Source: Microstegium vimineum (Eukaryota > Streptophyta > Magnoliopsida > Poales > Poaceae). From it: a stretch of DNA of 64,000 bases. Where the stretch lies: NCBI GenBank assembly GCA_022036555.1, contig CM039127.1, forward strand, positions 52,898,122 through 52,962,121, read 5' to 3'. A program made the translations under genes and the position numbers. Of this stretch, positions 46,385 through 58,144 are shown in pieces (position 1 is the first letter of the stretch; every line of letters starts with the position of its first letter). The notes under the pieces are model-generated. The model was not told where the DNA came from and ran no database searches. It saw only the letters and a list, made by a program, of their open reading frames with translations.

Positions 46385-48096
46385 TTAAGCAGAATTACGT
46401 TTCTTGGAGTCAATGATGTAAAGAGAGTTGTATGATATCTACAATTGGATGTAAAATGTTCTTATGTACCGCACGGCTTTGATTTTTTGTCACTTCACCT
46501 GTGGATGCTGTAAATTTGATTGGATTGAATTGATTAGGACATAATAAGATCCTCCTTTTGTATTTGGTGGAGTGCTGTGCTCTGCCCTATTGATACTACA
46601 GATCAACATACATATGAGGATCTGTTGGCATCCATATTGCTTTTCATGCTGTGCATGTCTGCAGTGATTGGGTTTAGCCAAGTATAGTATTATTTGTTGT
46701 ACATGTACAGCATATGACATTCACTAGGCGTATCTATGCCTGTTCAAAAGTTCAGCATCATATATCTGGCAATGATAAAAATAGCACAAAAATAGCACAG
46801 GGCTCTGCCGGCCTAGTTGTGTAAGGGCAACTCCGTTTGCTTGAACTATTTTCAACTTGTTTCAATTTATTCTTTCTCACATAACACTATTCAATTAGCC
46901 GAAATTAGCCTCCTTGTATACTGCAGGTTGCACAGTGCTCACACACACGAACGCTGCCGTAGTAGAAGCAACACACGAACGCTGCCGTACCTATAGTAGT
47001 AGAAGCAGAGATGCAGCTATTTGTTTTGTTCACACTTACATGTTCCTACGATTAAGGTTTCAGCTAAACTTCAACCTCGTACCCTATGTTTGCAATATAC
47101 ATAGCAAACATATCTGGAAAGCTAATTGTACAATCCATAAAGGAGCTACGGGAGAACAAAACTACATTAACATCTGCTTAAGCAAGCACAGATATTCATT
47201 GCTCAAATGAATCCTGAAAGTTAGACACAGTTCAGACTTCGCCGGAGAGATGCTGGGGCTAAAACCAGCCACATTCTAGTACTCCTTTAATTTTAAATTA
47301 TAAAATATTTTGTTTTTCTTTAGATTTATAGCTTTTGCTACGTGTTTAGATATATCCTATATCCTGATACACAATAAAAAAAACTATATCTTGATACACA
47401 ATAAAAATAATATATTTAGAAGAGTCAAAACGTCTTATAATTTAGAAATAAGGTACTATGTGTCATTAGTATCATGCACCAAATATCTAATTGGTCAAGA
47501 ATGATTCTTTTGGCTATGTTGAAAGAAAGAATGTCGAAAGGATGCTTTTGGATCCGGCAGAATGGCTGGGCTGTAATGTGGGAAAAAAAGAAGATACACA
47601 CACTTGCGCACATCATTGCAACCACCACAAATATCAAGATAGTGCCACAGTAATAAGACCCTCTTTGGCAGGACTCCTACCAGCTCCGGCTCCTTGCTAC
47701 AGTGCTGGAGGAGCCGGAGCCAGAGGAGCTAGAAAATGTGGCTTCATCCAGCTCCTAGTTCATTCTGTGAGGAGAGAGAAAAACGGCTCCTTGCTACAGT
47801 AACCTGTTCAGGAGGAGCCGGAGCTACTAGAAACCCTGCCAAACACGCCCTAATAACCGCCAAACTCTTGCTACCATTCAACACAGTTTCAGTTCAGGTG
47901 CACCCAATGACCCAAACATAATTTCCATGATATATGGGGGTTCACATGTAAGAGATCTCTCCGTTTGGCCTCTTCTCTTATCTATCCGTCCGCAACGGAG
48001 TGTGGAGTGGAGAGTCTCCTGCCGATATCCCCATTCCATTCTCCAGCAACCATCTCGTCCTACTCCTAAACCCTCTCTTCCTCTCCACCCCCTTCA
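46385..48096. other. Intergenic between VPS60 and cyclophilin
   Basis: No gene seen. It holds the VPS60 3' UTR (to about 46500), an AT-rich MITE-like stretch (about 47280-47460, CTCCTTTAATTTTAAATTATAAA against TTATAATTTAGAAATAAGG) and a Tourist-type MITE (47657-47850). The last 150 bp are pyrimidine-rich 5' UTR of the cyclophilin gene. Confidence 0.55.
47657..47850. mobile_element. Tourist-like MITE, TAA TSD
   Basis: Left end GACCCTCTTTGGCAGG and right end (inverted) GGGCGTGTTTGGCAGG are flanked by TAA (47654-47656, 47851-47853). It has internal GCTCCGGCTCC words in both orientations like the 13624-13753 element, so the two are related. Confidence 0.75.
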
Positions 48097-50515
48097 ATGG
48101 CGGCGACTGCGGCGGCTGCCACCTCCTTCGCCACCCTCGTAAGCGGAGCGGCCCCCCTACTCTGCCTCCTCTTTGTCCACCATCTCCCAACCCCTCCATC
48201 GCCTGACCTTCTCCTTTTGCATGCAGGCCGTCGCGCGCTCGGCGGGGCAGCGGTCCCTCCTCGCCTCCAAGGCCGCCCCCTCGCCGCTCCTCTCCCTCCG
48301 CAGTGCCGGCCTCCCATCGCAGGCCGTCTCCTTCTCCGGGGGCCTCGCGGCGTCGCCCTCTCCCAGCCGCGCGCGCTTCGCCACATCCGCCAGCGCCGAG
48401 CCCAAGGTACCATCTTTACGCTGCTGGGTTCCTTCCCTCTCTTCTTTAATCAATCTATGTATCTATAGCGGCTGAAGTGGATACCGGGCCTGCGGTCAAG
48501 TTTGCATCTTTTTTACAGGGGAGGGAGATTATTATCCTTTAATAAGTAGGTTAATTTGTAATCCTGGCAACTTGGACAGCTTTTGGATATTCCATCTGCC
48601 TTAGATATCAACCTTCCTGCTATCCACTTTATTAAATTGGACTTAATCATTTAGTTCAATGGGCATGTGCTAAATTTAAGTCACCACTAAAATTTCTGGG
48701 GACACAAGTTCTAATTGCAGCACATCATCAGTGATTTGTTATGATAAACCGATTGAATCTTCAGACACTAGGAGGCCATGGGGCACTCGATGTTTCAGGG
48801 GCCTGTATCTGTCTGCATTGTACTTGTACCCACATTAGCCATTGCTTGTGAGTTAGGCAATTTTGTGGTTGCATTCAGTTAATATATGCAAAGTACTCCT
48901 ACCTATCTTACCTCAGTGTGTAATGTATGTCAGGATACCTATGTTGATTTGTCTTGTGCCTTTTGCAGGAAGCAGACCTTCAGGCTAAAATCACAAACAA
49001 GGTGTACTTTGAGATAAGCATTGGGAACCCTGTTGGGAAGAGTGTTGGGAGGATTGTCATCGGTCTGTATGGGGATGATGTTCCACAAACAGCAGAGAAC
49101 TTCCGTGCTCTTTGCACTGGTACGAGGGATTGCTGGACTACCATCTTGCTTGCTGTGCAATCTTATTAGTTTGATGATTTCCTTGCCCAGAAGAGAAACA
49201 TAACAAGGTCCACCTTTTGCAGGAGAGAAAGGGTTTGGATACAAGGGATCCAGTTTCCACCGTGTTATCAGCGACTTCATGATTCAGGGCGGGGATTTTG
49301 ACAAGGGCAACGTATGTGTTCACCTGCTATCACTAAACTCTGTTGTACTGCACTTGGATATCTTTTTTTCACTGTGGATATTCAGTTCAGATAAATTAAA
49401 GAATATCTGCATGCTGATGTGCTGATGTGTTCTACCAAAAGACTGGATGTTTTTTTTAACTTACTTTTTCGTTCTACGAGTGTAACTGTTTTATCTTGTT
49501 GATTATTCTGCTAAATATTTTCTCGTTTTGGGATTAGTGAATTGAATTTACAGAGGTTTAGAGTGGTTTATGCCAGACGTTTAATGGTGAACAAAAAGAG
49601 GAATTGTCCTACTTCTACATAGGTTTCTTGATAGTCTACTAGCTTTGTGCCATACAGTAACCTTTGTGACGCTGCTAAAATCTTGTCATAGTACATTATG
49701 TCCATGATCTGTTATACATACATGCATTTTGCAATTAGTGTCTTAATTCATTAAATTAGAAGTGGTTGGCATCTGATCTTGTTTTCCGAACTTATGCACA
49801 CATTTTCCATGTGTGACTTTATGAAGCCCAATTGGCAGTATAAGGTTGGGACACTGAATTCTTTGTGTACAGTCTAGCATATTGGGTTTTAAAAGACTAC
49901 ATAAAAGATTGGTTTTGTGCTTGAACAGTTGAACAAAGAGAAATTGAATTGGAAGATGCAGCTTTCAAGTTTTGTGTGTGATTAACTAGAAGTTACATTT
50001 GCAGGGTACCGGTGGGAAAAGCATATATGGACGCACCTTCAAAGATGAGAACTTTAAATGTATGCTCTACATCTGAAACAGTAGTGATGTGCTGTGTGGT
50101 TTCAAGTTCCATGCAAATCCTGATGGCATGCTGTTTTCGTGTTTTAGTGGTTCACACTGGACCTGGAGTGCTCAGCATGGCTAATGCTGGACCGAACACC
50201 AACGGCAGCCAGTTTTTCATTTGCACTGTCAAGGTAATCTTGTACCTTGTTTAACTACCAGAAAAATGGACCTTTTTGCTGCCTCTGCTACTTCGTCAAT
50301 TTATGTTTCAAACACATTCTCTCGTGTACTAGCTCCAAAACTAACCTGGAATTTGGATGCAGACACCTTGGTTGGACGGAAGGCATGTCGTGTTTGGCCA
50401 TGTACTGGAAGGGATGGAGGTAGTAAAATTGATCGAGTCACAGGAGACTGACAGAGGTGACCGCCCGAAGAAGAAAGTAGTCATCAGCGATTGTGGGGAG
50501 GTTCCAGTGGTATAA
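48097..50515 (+). CDS. CYP20-2: Chloroplast cyclophilin, CYP20-2 type PPIase, 251 aa
   Basis: Seven exons: 48097-48138, 48227-48406, 48969-49119, 49223-49311, 50005-50059, 50148-50233 and 50363-50515. They sum to 756 nt, 251 codons plus TAA, all in phase. Residues 1-75 are an Ala/Ser/Arg-rich plastid transit peptide ending near SAEPKEADLQ. The rest is one cyclophilin domain starting at ITNKVYFEISIGNPVGK. The active-site residues are present: Arg in SSFHRVI, Phe and Gln in FMIQGGDF, the MANAGPNTNGSQFFI loop and the cyclosporin-binding Trp in TPWLDGRHVVFG. The end ETDRGDRPKKKVVISDCGE is nearer to Arabidopsis CYP20-2 (thylakoid lumen) than to the stromal CYP20-3. It catalyses cis-trans isomerisation at proline bonds. 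No twin-Arg lumen signal was obvious, so final location is uncertain. Confidence 0.93.
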
Positions 50516-50797
50516 GTGTTACTCATCTGTTGTCCGTCTTACCTCTGATGGAGGGGTGATATTTCACCCACCCGAGTTTACTGGTTCTGATGCTATGAAC
50601 TTGTCGTGCTATCTCTATGCTAGTTATAGAGATATTTCGAATTAAAGTAAGACCCCAAATCTGAGGCATACTGTTGCTGCTCGGCTGGAATAAATGTGTT
50701 AAATCCCCTTGCCCTGTTTAGGGAAAGGGTTTTGTTCACGAAGTCACCCTGTAACCCTGTATTATTCATACTTTAGAATTGTTGACGCAAAAGGAAT

Positions 50798-51802
50798 TGT
50801 TGACGAAAAAAATCGTCGGAATCAACGAACACCTCGGGCTTATACCTGAAATCGATCTCCGAGGGTGTGCCAGTCGATTTGACCGGTTAATTGACAAGGA
50901 CGATAAATAGAACAAGATCTGAACGAGACAACGGCGATGCGCCCAGATATCAAAGCTCAAACCTGATCAGGATAACTAGAGTAGAGCTGAACGAGACGAC
51001 AGCGATGCGCCCGGACGTCAAGGCTCAGATTGCTCAAACGCGGAACTTGCAAGGGTTAACGGAGGTCAATGAGATGTAACCCGTCGAAACTTGAAGAACT
51101 CGTAGATAATTAAACATAATGCGGTAAAGATAAATTACTGGTAAAGTAGATAAAAAAGTAATTGATTTATTTGATATGCTTGGATATATTTTTTACACCA
51201 TCCCTCGGTACATATTTATACTCCGGCAGAGGAGTTGTAAGCAGACATGACTCTAACTTTCCTAAACAAAACTCCTATTTTAAAGGAAATAAACGACTCG
51301 TGCAAGAGTCGGACTCAAACTTCTATAACAATACTGGTATAAGATTACCAGTTTCCTTATGTCTTCTCTTTGATGAAACTTTCCATCGACATATCCTTCC
51401 GATCTGCAACTTTCTTTTAGCGTCATCGACAACTGTATGCCCCAATCGGCAACATCCCCTTGCTTTCATCAACAGTTTTCTTGCCTCCATCGGCAACAAA
51501 TCCCTGTCTTCATCGGCAACATTCTTGCCTTCGTCACATCGGTAATGAGTTTCAATTCTCTTCGGCAATGTTCTTCCTGTCGGTAACATTCCTGTCTCTA
51601 TCGGCAACACCCCTTTGCCTTCATCAACAGTGTCTTCCTGCCTCCATCGGCAACAAGTCCATGTCTTCATCAGCAACATTCTTGTCTTTATCGGCAATCT
51701 GACCGGTAATATCTTAATGCCGATAAAGAACGACGACTAGCCTTTTGCCGATCGACACAATCCTTAGATTATATTGACACGTGCCAGAAAACAGTGTCAA
51801 CA
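50798..51802. mobile_element. Solo LTR (1005 bp), TSD GGAAT
   Basis: It begins TGTTGACG and ends GTGTCAACA, with the target duplication GGAAT at 50793-50797 and 51803-51807. There is no internal domain. It contains a roughly 70-bp duplication (50925-51045, around GAACGAGAC and GCGATGCGCCC) and a degenerate array of CATCGGCAAC words (51440-51710). It lies about 280 bp past the cyclophilin stop. Confidence 0.85.
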
Positions 51803-52027
51803 GGAATGAATGTTCAGAAAAATCATGATACAGAAATATTTTGTTGCATTGCATGCAAATGCAAGAGCTGTTGATCGTCCAGACCAATGTATATGCTATA
51901 CATGCAAACTGATAAAGACATGTGGAGTGGCACTTTCATTCTAACAACCAGCACAACATTCCAAACTTGGTTTCACCAAGGCCAGAACTCACAGGACGCT
52001 ACCTTCACATGTAGAATGAATGGGTGA

Positions 52028-52414
52028 TGAGTCATGCATGCTGATTTGTCAAGGTGTGCATATATACCTACAATGAACTGACGGTGATGAGTCCTGCTGA
52101 TGTGTCAGGCAATACTACTCAGCGTAGCCCAATTTATCTCAACAAAAAACAAACAGACACACGCCACTACAAAGTTAGCTTCACAAGCGTATGAATTCAG
52201 TGACAATCCTTGACATGTAAAGTCATTGATTCATGTAGAGTAGCGCATACTCCTATGTGCTGAAAGGAAGCTCAATGATCTATGCATGTATACATCCGAA
52301 TCCATGTAAAAAGGCACTTGTATTGTATTTCCACGTCATGCAATGCAAGAATCCAAAATCATCTGTTGTTGCAGATGCTGCAGAATGCAAGCCATGGATC
52401 ATCATCTATAAATA
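52028..52414 (+). promoter_or_regulatory. Endosperm-type promoter of the beta-kafirin gene
   Basis: Seen directly upstream of the kafirin start: a GCN4-like TGAGTCA at 52028-52034 overlapping an RY repeat CATGCATG (52033-52040), a prolamin-box TGTAAAG at 52216-52222, and a TATA box TATAAATA at 52407-52414, 116 bp before the ATG. In cereal prolamin genes the prolamin box binds DOF factors (PBF) and GCN4-like sites bind Opaque2-type bZIPs; the RY motif binds B3 factors. Binding here is inferred from the motifs. Confidence 0.75.
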
Positions 52415-52529
52415 GCAACCACATATGCGCTACTCTATCATCAAATCCACACATTCTGATCAGAGACACTAGTAGTGCAGCAAAGCAAAGCAGTAGAGGA
52501 TTGTGTAACAGATCGATCAGCTAGCTAGC

Positions 52530-53135
52530 ATGAAGATGGCCATCGTCCTCGCCGTGTGCCTGGCTCTGTCAGCTGCCAGCGTCTCTGCTCTGCAAATGCC
52601 CTGGGCGGGGCTGCAGGGCTTGTACGGCGCCGGCGCCGGCTCCATGATGACGACGATGATGGGCGCCACCGCCGGCGGTCTGTATCCCTGCGCCGAGTAC
52701 CTGAGGCAGCCTCAGTGCAGCCCGGTGGCGGCGCCCTTCTACGCCCTTCGTGAGCAGACGATGTGGCAGCCGAGCTTCATCTGCCAGCCGCTCCGGCAGC
52801 AGTGCTGCATGCAGATGAGGATGATGGACATGCAGTCACGGTGCCAGGCCATGTGCGGCGTGGTGCAGTCCGTCGTGCAGCAGCTGCAGATGACGATGCA
52901 GCTCCAGGGCACCGCCGCCGCCAGCAGCCTGCAGTACCAGCAGCTGCCAGCTCTGAATATGATGCAGCAATGGCAGCAGCTGCTGCCGGCAGCTCAGGCC
53001 CTCACCCCCATGGCCATGGCCATGGTGGTGGCGCAGGTTGCGCAGAACATGCCGTCCATGTGTGGACTCTACCCGCTGCCCAGCTTCTGCACCACCCCCT
53101 GTGCCGTCTCCGCCGCCATTCCACCCTACTATTGA
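52530..53135 (+). CDS. Beta-kafirin / 15-kDa beta-zein type prolamin
   Basis: Single intronless frame of 201 residues, typical for prolamins. Residues 1-20 form a signal peptide (MKMAIVLAVCLALSAASVSA), so the mature protein would start LQMPW. The mature part has ten cysteines (YPCAEY, QPQCSP, FICQP, QQCCMQ, SRCQAMCG, MCGLY, FCTTPC) and 23 Met in the full protein, plus Gln/Leu/Ala-rich stretches, matching beta-kafirin and beta-zein. These sulphur-rich proteins sit in the outer layer of endosperm protein bodies and cross-link the gamma class. It is the only storage gene in the window, and the ATG follows a TATA box by 116 bp. An AATAAAG lies at 53281-53287 as a possible poly(A) signal. No damage seen. 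Confidence 0.95.
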   Translation: MKMAIVLAVCLALSAASVSALQMPWAGLQGLYGAGAGSMMTTMMGATAGGLYPCAEYLRQPQCSPVAAPFYALREQTMWQPSFICQPLRQQCCMQMRMMDMQSRCQAMCGVVQSVVQQLQMTMQLQGTAAASSLQYQQLPALNMMQQWQQLLPAAQALTPMAMAMVVAQVAQNMPSMCGLYPLPSFCTTPCAVSAAIPPYY

Positions 53136-54739
53136 TCGATCGATTCATTTGGAAGATCGGTCCTCTTCTCTCTATCTATCTAGATATATGTAATAATTAA
53201 TGCAGTAATAAGACATCACACATTATCATGTGTGGTGTGACCAATTAATAATATATGCATGAGTCAACTGCAAGTACTCATAATAAAGTTTTGGTTCTAA
53301 ATTAAAGAATCTATCTATATCTATGTTGTAATGTTCAACACCTCTTTGCATCTTCATTCACCCGGTACATAAGTCAATTATGAATGTGTAAGAGAAGAAA
53401 AAAGTTGTTATTTTTTTTTTGTAATTTACAAGAGGGCCAAGGAACTGAAGAATCTGCAAGAGACTTGGATATATATAGTATTTTTATTGAGGAATATATG
53501 GAGAAATTCTTGAGATTTAGCCTTAGTAAAAAAATTGCACGGCCACGAGGTAGCAGCGGGGAGAGCGAGAGGGGAGAAGAGGATGAAGATGACGGGAGTC
53601 AGAGAATTTGTTGATGATAGTTGTATAGAGTTCGTGCAGGTTTCTTTCTCTCACCAACTCCATCTCTGCAGTCTGCACACTGAACACTCAACACTGTATC
53701 TATATGTGACACACAGCCAGCCAGGCCCAGGCTACTGCACCTGCACCACTACTGCAGAGCGAGAGAGAGCAAGCATGCCAGTACAGCTTATTAACCGGAA
53801 GAAATTGATTTTTTTTCTTGAACAAATGAAATTGATTTATTCGGTAGCCACAACGATCCAAAAGAACACTATCCTAGTAGTGTATAGCAGCAGGAAACAC
53901 AGTGAGAGAGAGGACTTGCCATCATCCAAGCTCATCAGGTAATGAATGGTACGTTGAAGCTGGCAGTTCCCCCAAGGGTGATTGGTGAAGGTGTTCTGAC
54001 TTGTGGTGGCAATCGATCCCTCCATGAATTCCTTCCGACACGCCAGATTCTACACCGAACACTCAACAAACGAGTGCTATTGGATATTTGGATTGCACGT
54101 AGTACGGTGACAAAAGTGTTGTTTTGGGCCGACAGCTCCGTGATCTGATCACCAGGGTGGATTATTTCTGTCAACTCGATCGGTATGCATGATTGGGGAC
54201 TCGCTCGTTGTCTGCATGAAGGATCGGAGTTGCTGGACGCCCTCAATTTAATGCGCTGCTAGGCAAGATGGTGTGCAACGAATAATTCATTTGGAAACTA
54301 AACTGATTGCTTATTTAGATAGCGAGGCAGGGCAGGAGAACAACAATTAAATTAATTAATGCTAATTAAAGGTCGTAAACAAGCTAAGAAGATTCCTTGC
54401 TTTACCTACGATCGATGGATGGGTCGATTTGCATTGGCTGCCTGATCTGATCATTTGGTTGGTGTTGCACCCACGCCACACACAGCAAAACAAGTTGTTA
54501 GTCCAAATCAGGAATTGACACACGACAGGACAACCAAGACTCCAAGACCAGCGACCTAGCTAGCTACTCGATCCATTCGTGTTCCACAATCATCCAAACT
54601 GCTCCTCGATCATTTCCTGTTTTTTGCTGTTGCAGACTTAATCCAGGCGTGTTCAAAGGAACGAACTGTAAGAGATAGCACATAAGGACAATTGCTTGTT
54701 GAGAGCGAGCTACATGTCATAGACTCGCTCTATGTCTAG

Positions 54740-54961
54740 AAGATTGTCAATGACCGTTTTATAGCAGAGGAAGCCCATGAAATTCAGAAACTAAACTGGC
54801 AAAAGAATTTTCCATGTGTGTTGCCGGGGATAAAGTTAATTTGTGTGCCGGTTCAAAGCAAAAGAGATAAGAGTTTAGCGTTGATGACTTTACTGGATTC
54901 TGAAATTATTGTGGACGAAGTAGATATTGAGAATTCCACAAGACTGAAGAAGCCTAATTAA
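54740..54961 (+). pseudogene. Orphan exon-like coding remnant, 73 codons
   Basis: An open frame without ATG runs from just after a TCTAG (acceptor-like) to TAA. It encodes a normal-looking globular sequence, with EEAHEIQKLNWQKNFPCVLPG and SEIIVDEVDIENSTRLKKP. Codon use is AT-rich, unlike neighbouring genes. I do not recognise it; a captured exon or transposon protein fragment is possible, and chance is not excluded. Confidence 0.3.
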
Positions 54962-55456
54962 TGATTGTACTCTGAAATTTGTTCCCTGTTCTCAAAGACA
55001 GAAGGAAACTAAAAAGTAAAAAGCCACACCTGAATGCATGTATCAGTTTGTGTTGATGAATACGTCACGCGATTGAACAAAGGCTTATTGCTGCTAGCTA
55101 GGCTTACCTCAGCTGCTCGATCAACTACATACATTGCATAAATATATATATCATTAGCTAGCTAGTTAAGGATAAGGAGAGGCGTCCACATAGATAGATC
55201 CCTCTCACTCTCGGTGTCTGTTAGCATCACACTTTATACTTTCTAGTAAGTAGTCAGAAGAAACGCTAGCTAGCTCTGCCGCATGCCCGCGTGCTGAAAA
55301 AGAAAGCAAGCAATTGTAATAATAATAAAAAAAAAGTAGCCATCACTCATCTGGTGACAACAATCTCCACCACCGTACCTGGGGCAACCAGCAAATAAAA
55401 GTAGCTAGCGTTACTGTTTACATACACAGACATACATACACCCAAAAAGAAAAGGT

Positions 55457-55457
<1 letters not shown>

Positions 55458-55511
<54 letters not shown>
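55458..55511. repeat. (AT)n microsatellite
   Basis: About 27 uninterrupted AT units. Likely length-polymorphic. Confidence 0.95.
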
Positions 55512-55513
<2 letters not shown>

Positions 55514-56025
55514 TGAACATACTAGTACATATATATACGATGTATACCACAAGTGAATTAAGGAAGATAAATTTCATTGGAAGAGAGAGAGAGAGGGCCG
55601 GGTCGAGGACGACATGCCATTGTCATGTGGGGAACGGCCATGGAAAGCGAGACATCACCAACCAACCAGAATCTGCAGGCGGATCATACCATAGCAATCA
55701 CCAATCAAATATATATGCAAATAAGCATGGAGAGATAGCTAGCTAGAGCAATCGAGCACTGTATGTACCAGCAGCGCAGGCCAAACGAAAGCATGCAGGC
55801 CGCCACATGCGTGTGATGAGGTAGTTGCTGGCTCACGCCTCACCTTCTCCGGCTGCTGGCCTTCTTCCCCACCAGCCACTTCCAGCCACTTCCTGTCCTC
55901 CCTGCACAAGTCAAACCTCACAAGACACTAGCTAGCTAGCCGGCAATAGTATACCAACAGCTGGTAGTCGATCGATCGAGAAGTAAAGAAAGATCATCAG
56001 GACATACGACGTACGATCGACGACG

Positions 56026-56238
56026 ATGTCGGACTGGGGTCCCGTGGTGATCGGGCTGGTGCTGTTCGTGCTCCTCTCGCCGGGGCTGCTCGTCCAGCTC
56101 CCCGGCCGCCACCACTTCGTGGAGTTCGGCAACCTGCAGACCAGCGCCGTCTCCATCCTCGTCCACACCATCATCTACTTCGCGCTCATCACCCTCTTCG
56201 TCATCGTCATCGGAGTGCACATCACCACCGGCAACTAG
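56026..56238 (+). CDS. DUF3339 membrane microprotein, 70 aa
   Basis: Single-exon 70-residue frame beginning MSDWGPVVIGLVLFVLLSPG. It has two hydrophobic segments (about residues 6-24 and 43-64) around a conserved polar centre (LPGRHHFVEFGNLQTSAVSILVH), the full pattern and length of plant DUF3339 proteins. The start is the only plausible one, as MSDWGP is the family's N-terminus. Function is unknown for the family; location in a membrane is inferred. The coding region has high GC at third positions, typical of grass genes. It ends GVHITTGN. It lies 2.9 kb past the kafirin gene on the same strand with no sign of shared transcription. Confidence 0.9.
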   Translation: MSDWGPVVIGLVLFVLLSPGLLVQLPGRHHFVEFGNLQTSAVSILVHTIIYFALITLFVIVIGVHITTGN

Positions 56239-56933
56239 CTACCTAGCTAGCTCTCACCACCTACTAGCTTGTTGTAGATTCAAATTCAATCATATATACC
56301 ATCTTTGATGATTGATTTCCTCCTCTACATATCTCCTCTTCGCTAGCTTCTTTCTTTTCATGCATACGTATTACTACATCATACATGTCTTCCTACTTCT
56401 GAATTTTGACTCCTCCCCTGTCCTTCATCAGAATTCAGAACACTAGCAGTGTCTTCGTCGTGTATGTATAGTAAGGTGGATATGTAAAGTCTTCGTTCGG
56501 GTGTTTTTTGGTCCCTTACAAATAAAAGGATCGTGCGTGTACCAACTCTTTCTTTCTTTCTTCAGGTACTTCTTACTTGCCTCTTCTCCAAGCTTCTATC
56601 GTTTCTCCCGTAAACAACTAGCATTACCTGCGTGTGCGTGTGTCTGTGTTTTATCTGATCCATTCTTTGAGTACTGTGACTAGTTAATTAAAAAACTAAA
56701 ATATCTATTGTCCCAGATGTTACTCCCTCCCGTTACAGAAGAGTGATATTTTGCATGGGTATTGTGTAATTAACCTAGCTACCGGAATTTTTTATTATCA
56801 ATTACTTTGTGATTATCGGTATAATGAGATTCAATCAACAAATTAAATTCAGAGGTTTTATATGTCTCTAACTAAAGGTACTTTCATAACTATATAAGTT
56901 TTCTGTGCTTTAAGGGATATGATATATATACTA

Positions 56934-57193
56934 CTCCCTCCGTCCTAGAAAAGAATGTAATTCTAGGTTTCGAGCTACTCAAACTTTGTGAAATTTGATT
57001 AAATTTATAGAAAATAGTATTGATATTTGTGTCTCTAAAAAAATACATATTATGGGCATTCATATTCCACTCCAATGATACTTATTTGATACCTAGAAAT
57101 TAGTATTTTTTTATATAGATTGGATCAAACTTAAAATTGTTTGACTTCCTGGAAAGTTATATTCCTTTTTGAGATGAAGAGACTATTTAGGAG
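56934..57193. mobile_element. Stowaway-type MITE, right end eroded
   Basis: It begins CTCCCTCCGTCCTAGAAAAG after TA (56932-56933). The right side ends near GACTATTTAGGAG before TA (57194-57195). The core word GATACTTATTTGATACC is shared with other copies here. Confidence 0.6.
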
Positions 57194-57274
57194 TAGAAAT
57201 TGTAGTGTTAAAATTTGTGTTATGGAGGCCGCACGTGTTGATCTTCAAAGTGTCTCTCTTTTACCTAGACTCTA

Positions 57275-57567
57275 CTCCCTCCGTCCTTTTAAAAGTGTCG
57301 TTGTAGTAATTGAATCACGTCCCATAGAGAGTGTCGTTCTACGCCAGGGCCCATCACTGCAGCCATCCACTGCTCCCTGCCAGCGCTCCATTCGGATGAT
57401 CCTCTACGTCATGCAGTCCACCACATTGGTCCACGCCGCATTGGATCTAGATGGGAGGAGAAAAGATAGGGGATGGATAGGCACAAAGATGACAGGATAG
57501 CCTTTTTGCTTTCTCCTTGGTCCGCGCAGCAAACTCTAAAACGACTCTTTTAACGGGACAGAGGGAG
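57275..57567. mobile_element. Stowaway-type MITE, 293 bp, TA TSD
   Basis: It begins CTCCCTCCGTCCTTTTAAAAG and ends CTTTTAACGGGACAGAGGGAG, flanked by TA (57273-57274 and 57568-57569). The inverted ends pair over about 30 bp (AAAAGTGTCGTT against AACGACTCTTTT). Confidence 0.85.
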
Positions 57568-58037
57568 TACCATATACCCAAATAATTTATACAAGACATG
57601 CATGAGAGCTAGCTAAGCTAGGAGGACCATGGATGGATCCATAGGTCACGCATGCATGCTATCGTAATAATACAACTTAATTCAATGTCCCCCAACTACA
57701 ACCATCTCAGGCAGCTACTTAATTTCTCAGCATCCCATCTGCCTGCTCTTCAAAATTAAATATTCTCTCCTTTACAAACTTTATTTGATAACTTTGACCT
57801 CACTGCTCAAAGTTTGACATTTGGTTGCTTCTTCATAAATATAGATATACGACTAATTAAACATTTGAGAAATTATGACAAGTTAAAGGGATGCATGTTT
57901 GTACATGGAGCTAGTGAGTATCTATGGCTAGCACATTAATTTTTGAAAGAATATTTTGGGAGAATTAGACAAGAGAGGCCCTTATGTTTTTTTTTTAGTT
58001 TTCTCATGATAAATACATGTTGTGTAGACATGCATGA

Positions 58038-58137
58038 NNNNNNNNNNNNNNNNNNNNNNNNNNNNNNNNNNNNNNNNNNNNNNNNNNNNNNNNNNNNNNN
58101 NNNNNNNNNNNNNNNNNNNNNNNNNNNNNNNNNNNNN
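58038..58137. other. Assembly gap, 100 N
   Basis: Exactly 100 N, a conventional placeholder, so the true size is unknown. It cuts the gene on the minus strand at 58145-58563. Confidence 0.98.
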
Positions 58138-58144
58138 AAGGTAC

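Larger units (their letters stand above)
53136..56025. other. Intergenic, with a gene remnant and AT microsatellite
   Basis: No complete gene seen. An orphan open stretch is at 54740-54961. A long AT dinucleotide run is at 55458-55511. GAGAGA tracts occur near 53760 and 55580. From about 55740 the GC content rises toward the DUF3339 gene promoter. Confidence 0.5.
56239..58037. other. Intergenic, two Stowaway elements
   Basis: The DUF3339 3' UTR and then AT-rich DNA. Stowaway-type copies are at 56934-57193 and 57275-57567. No gene seen up to the assembly gap at 58038, though missing exons of the 58145-58563 gene are expected in or near the gap. Confidence 0.6.

Noticed and set aside
48157..48468. 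Antisense frames of about 100 codons at the cyclophilin start
   Set aside because: Shadows of the Ala/Ser/Arg-rich transit peptide exon.
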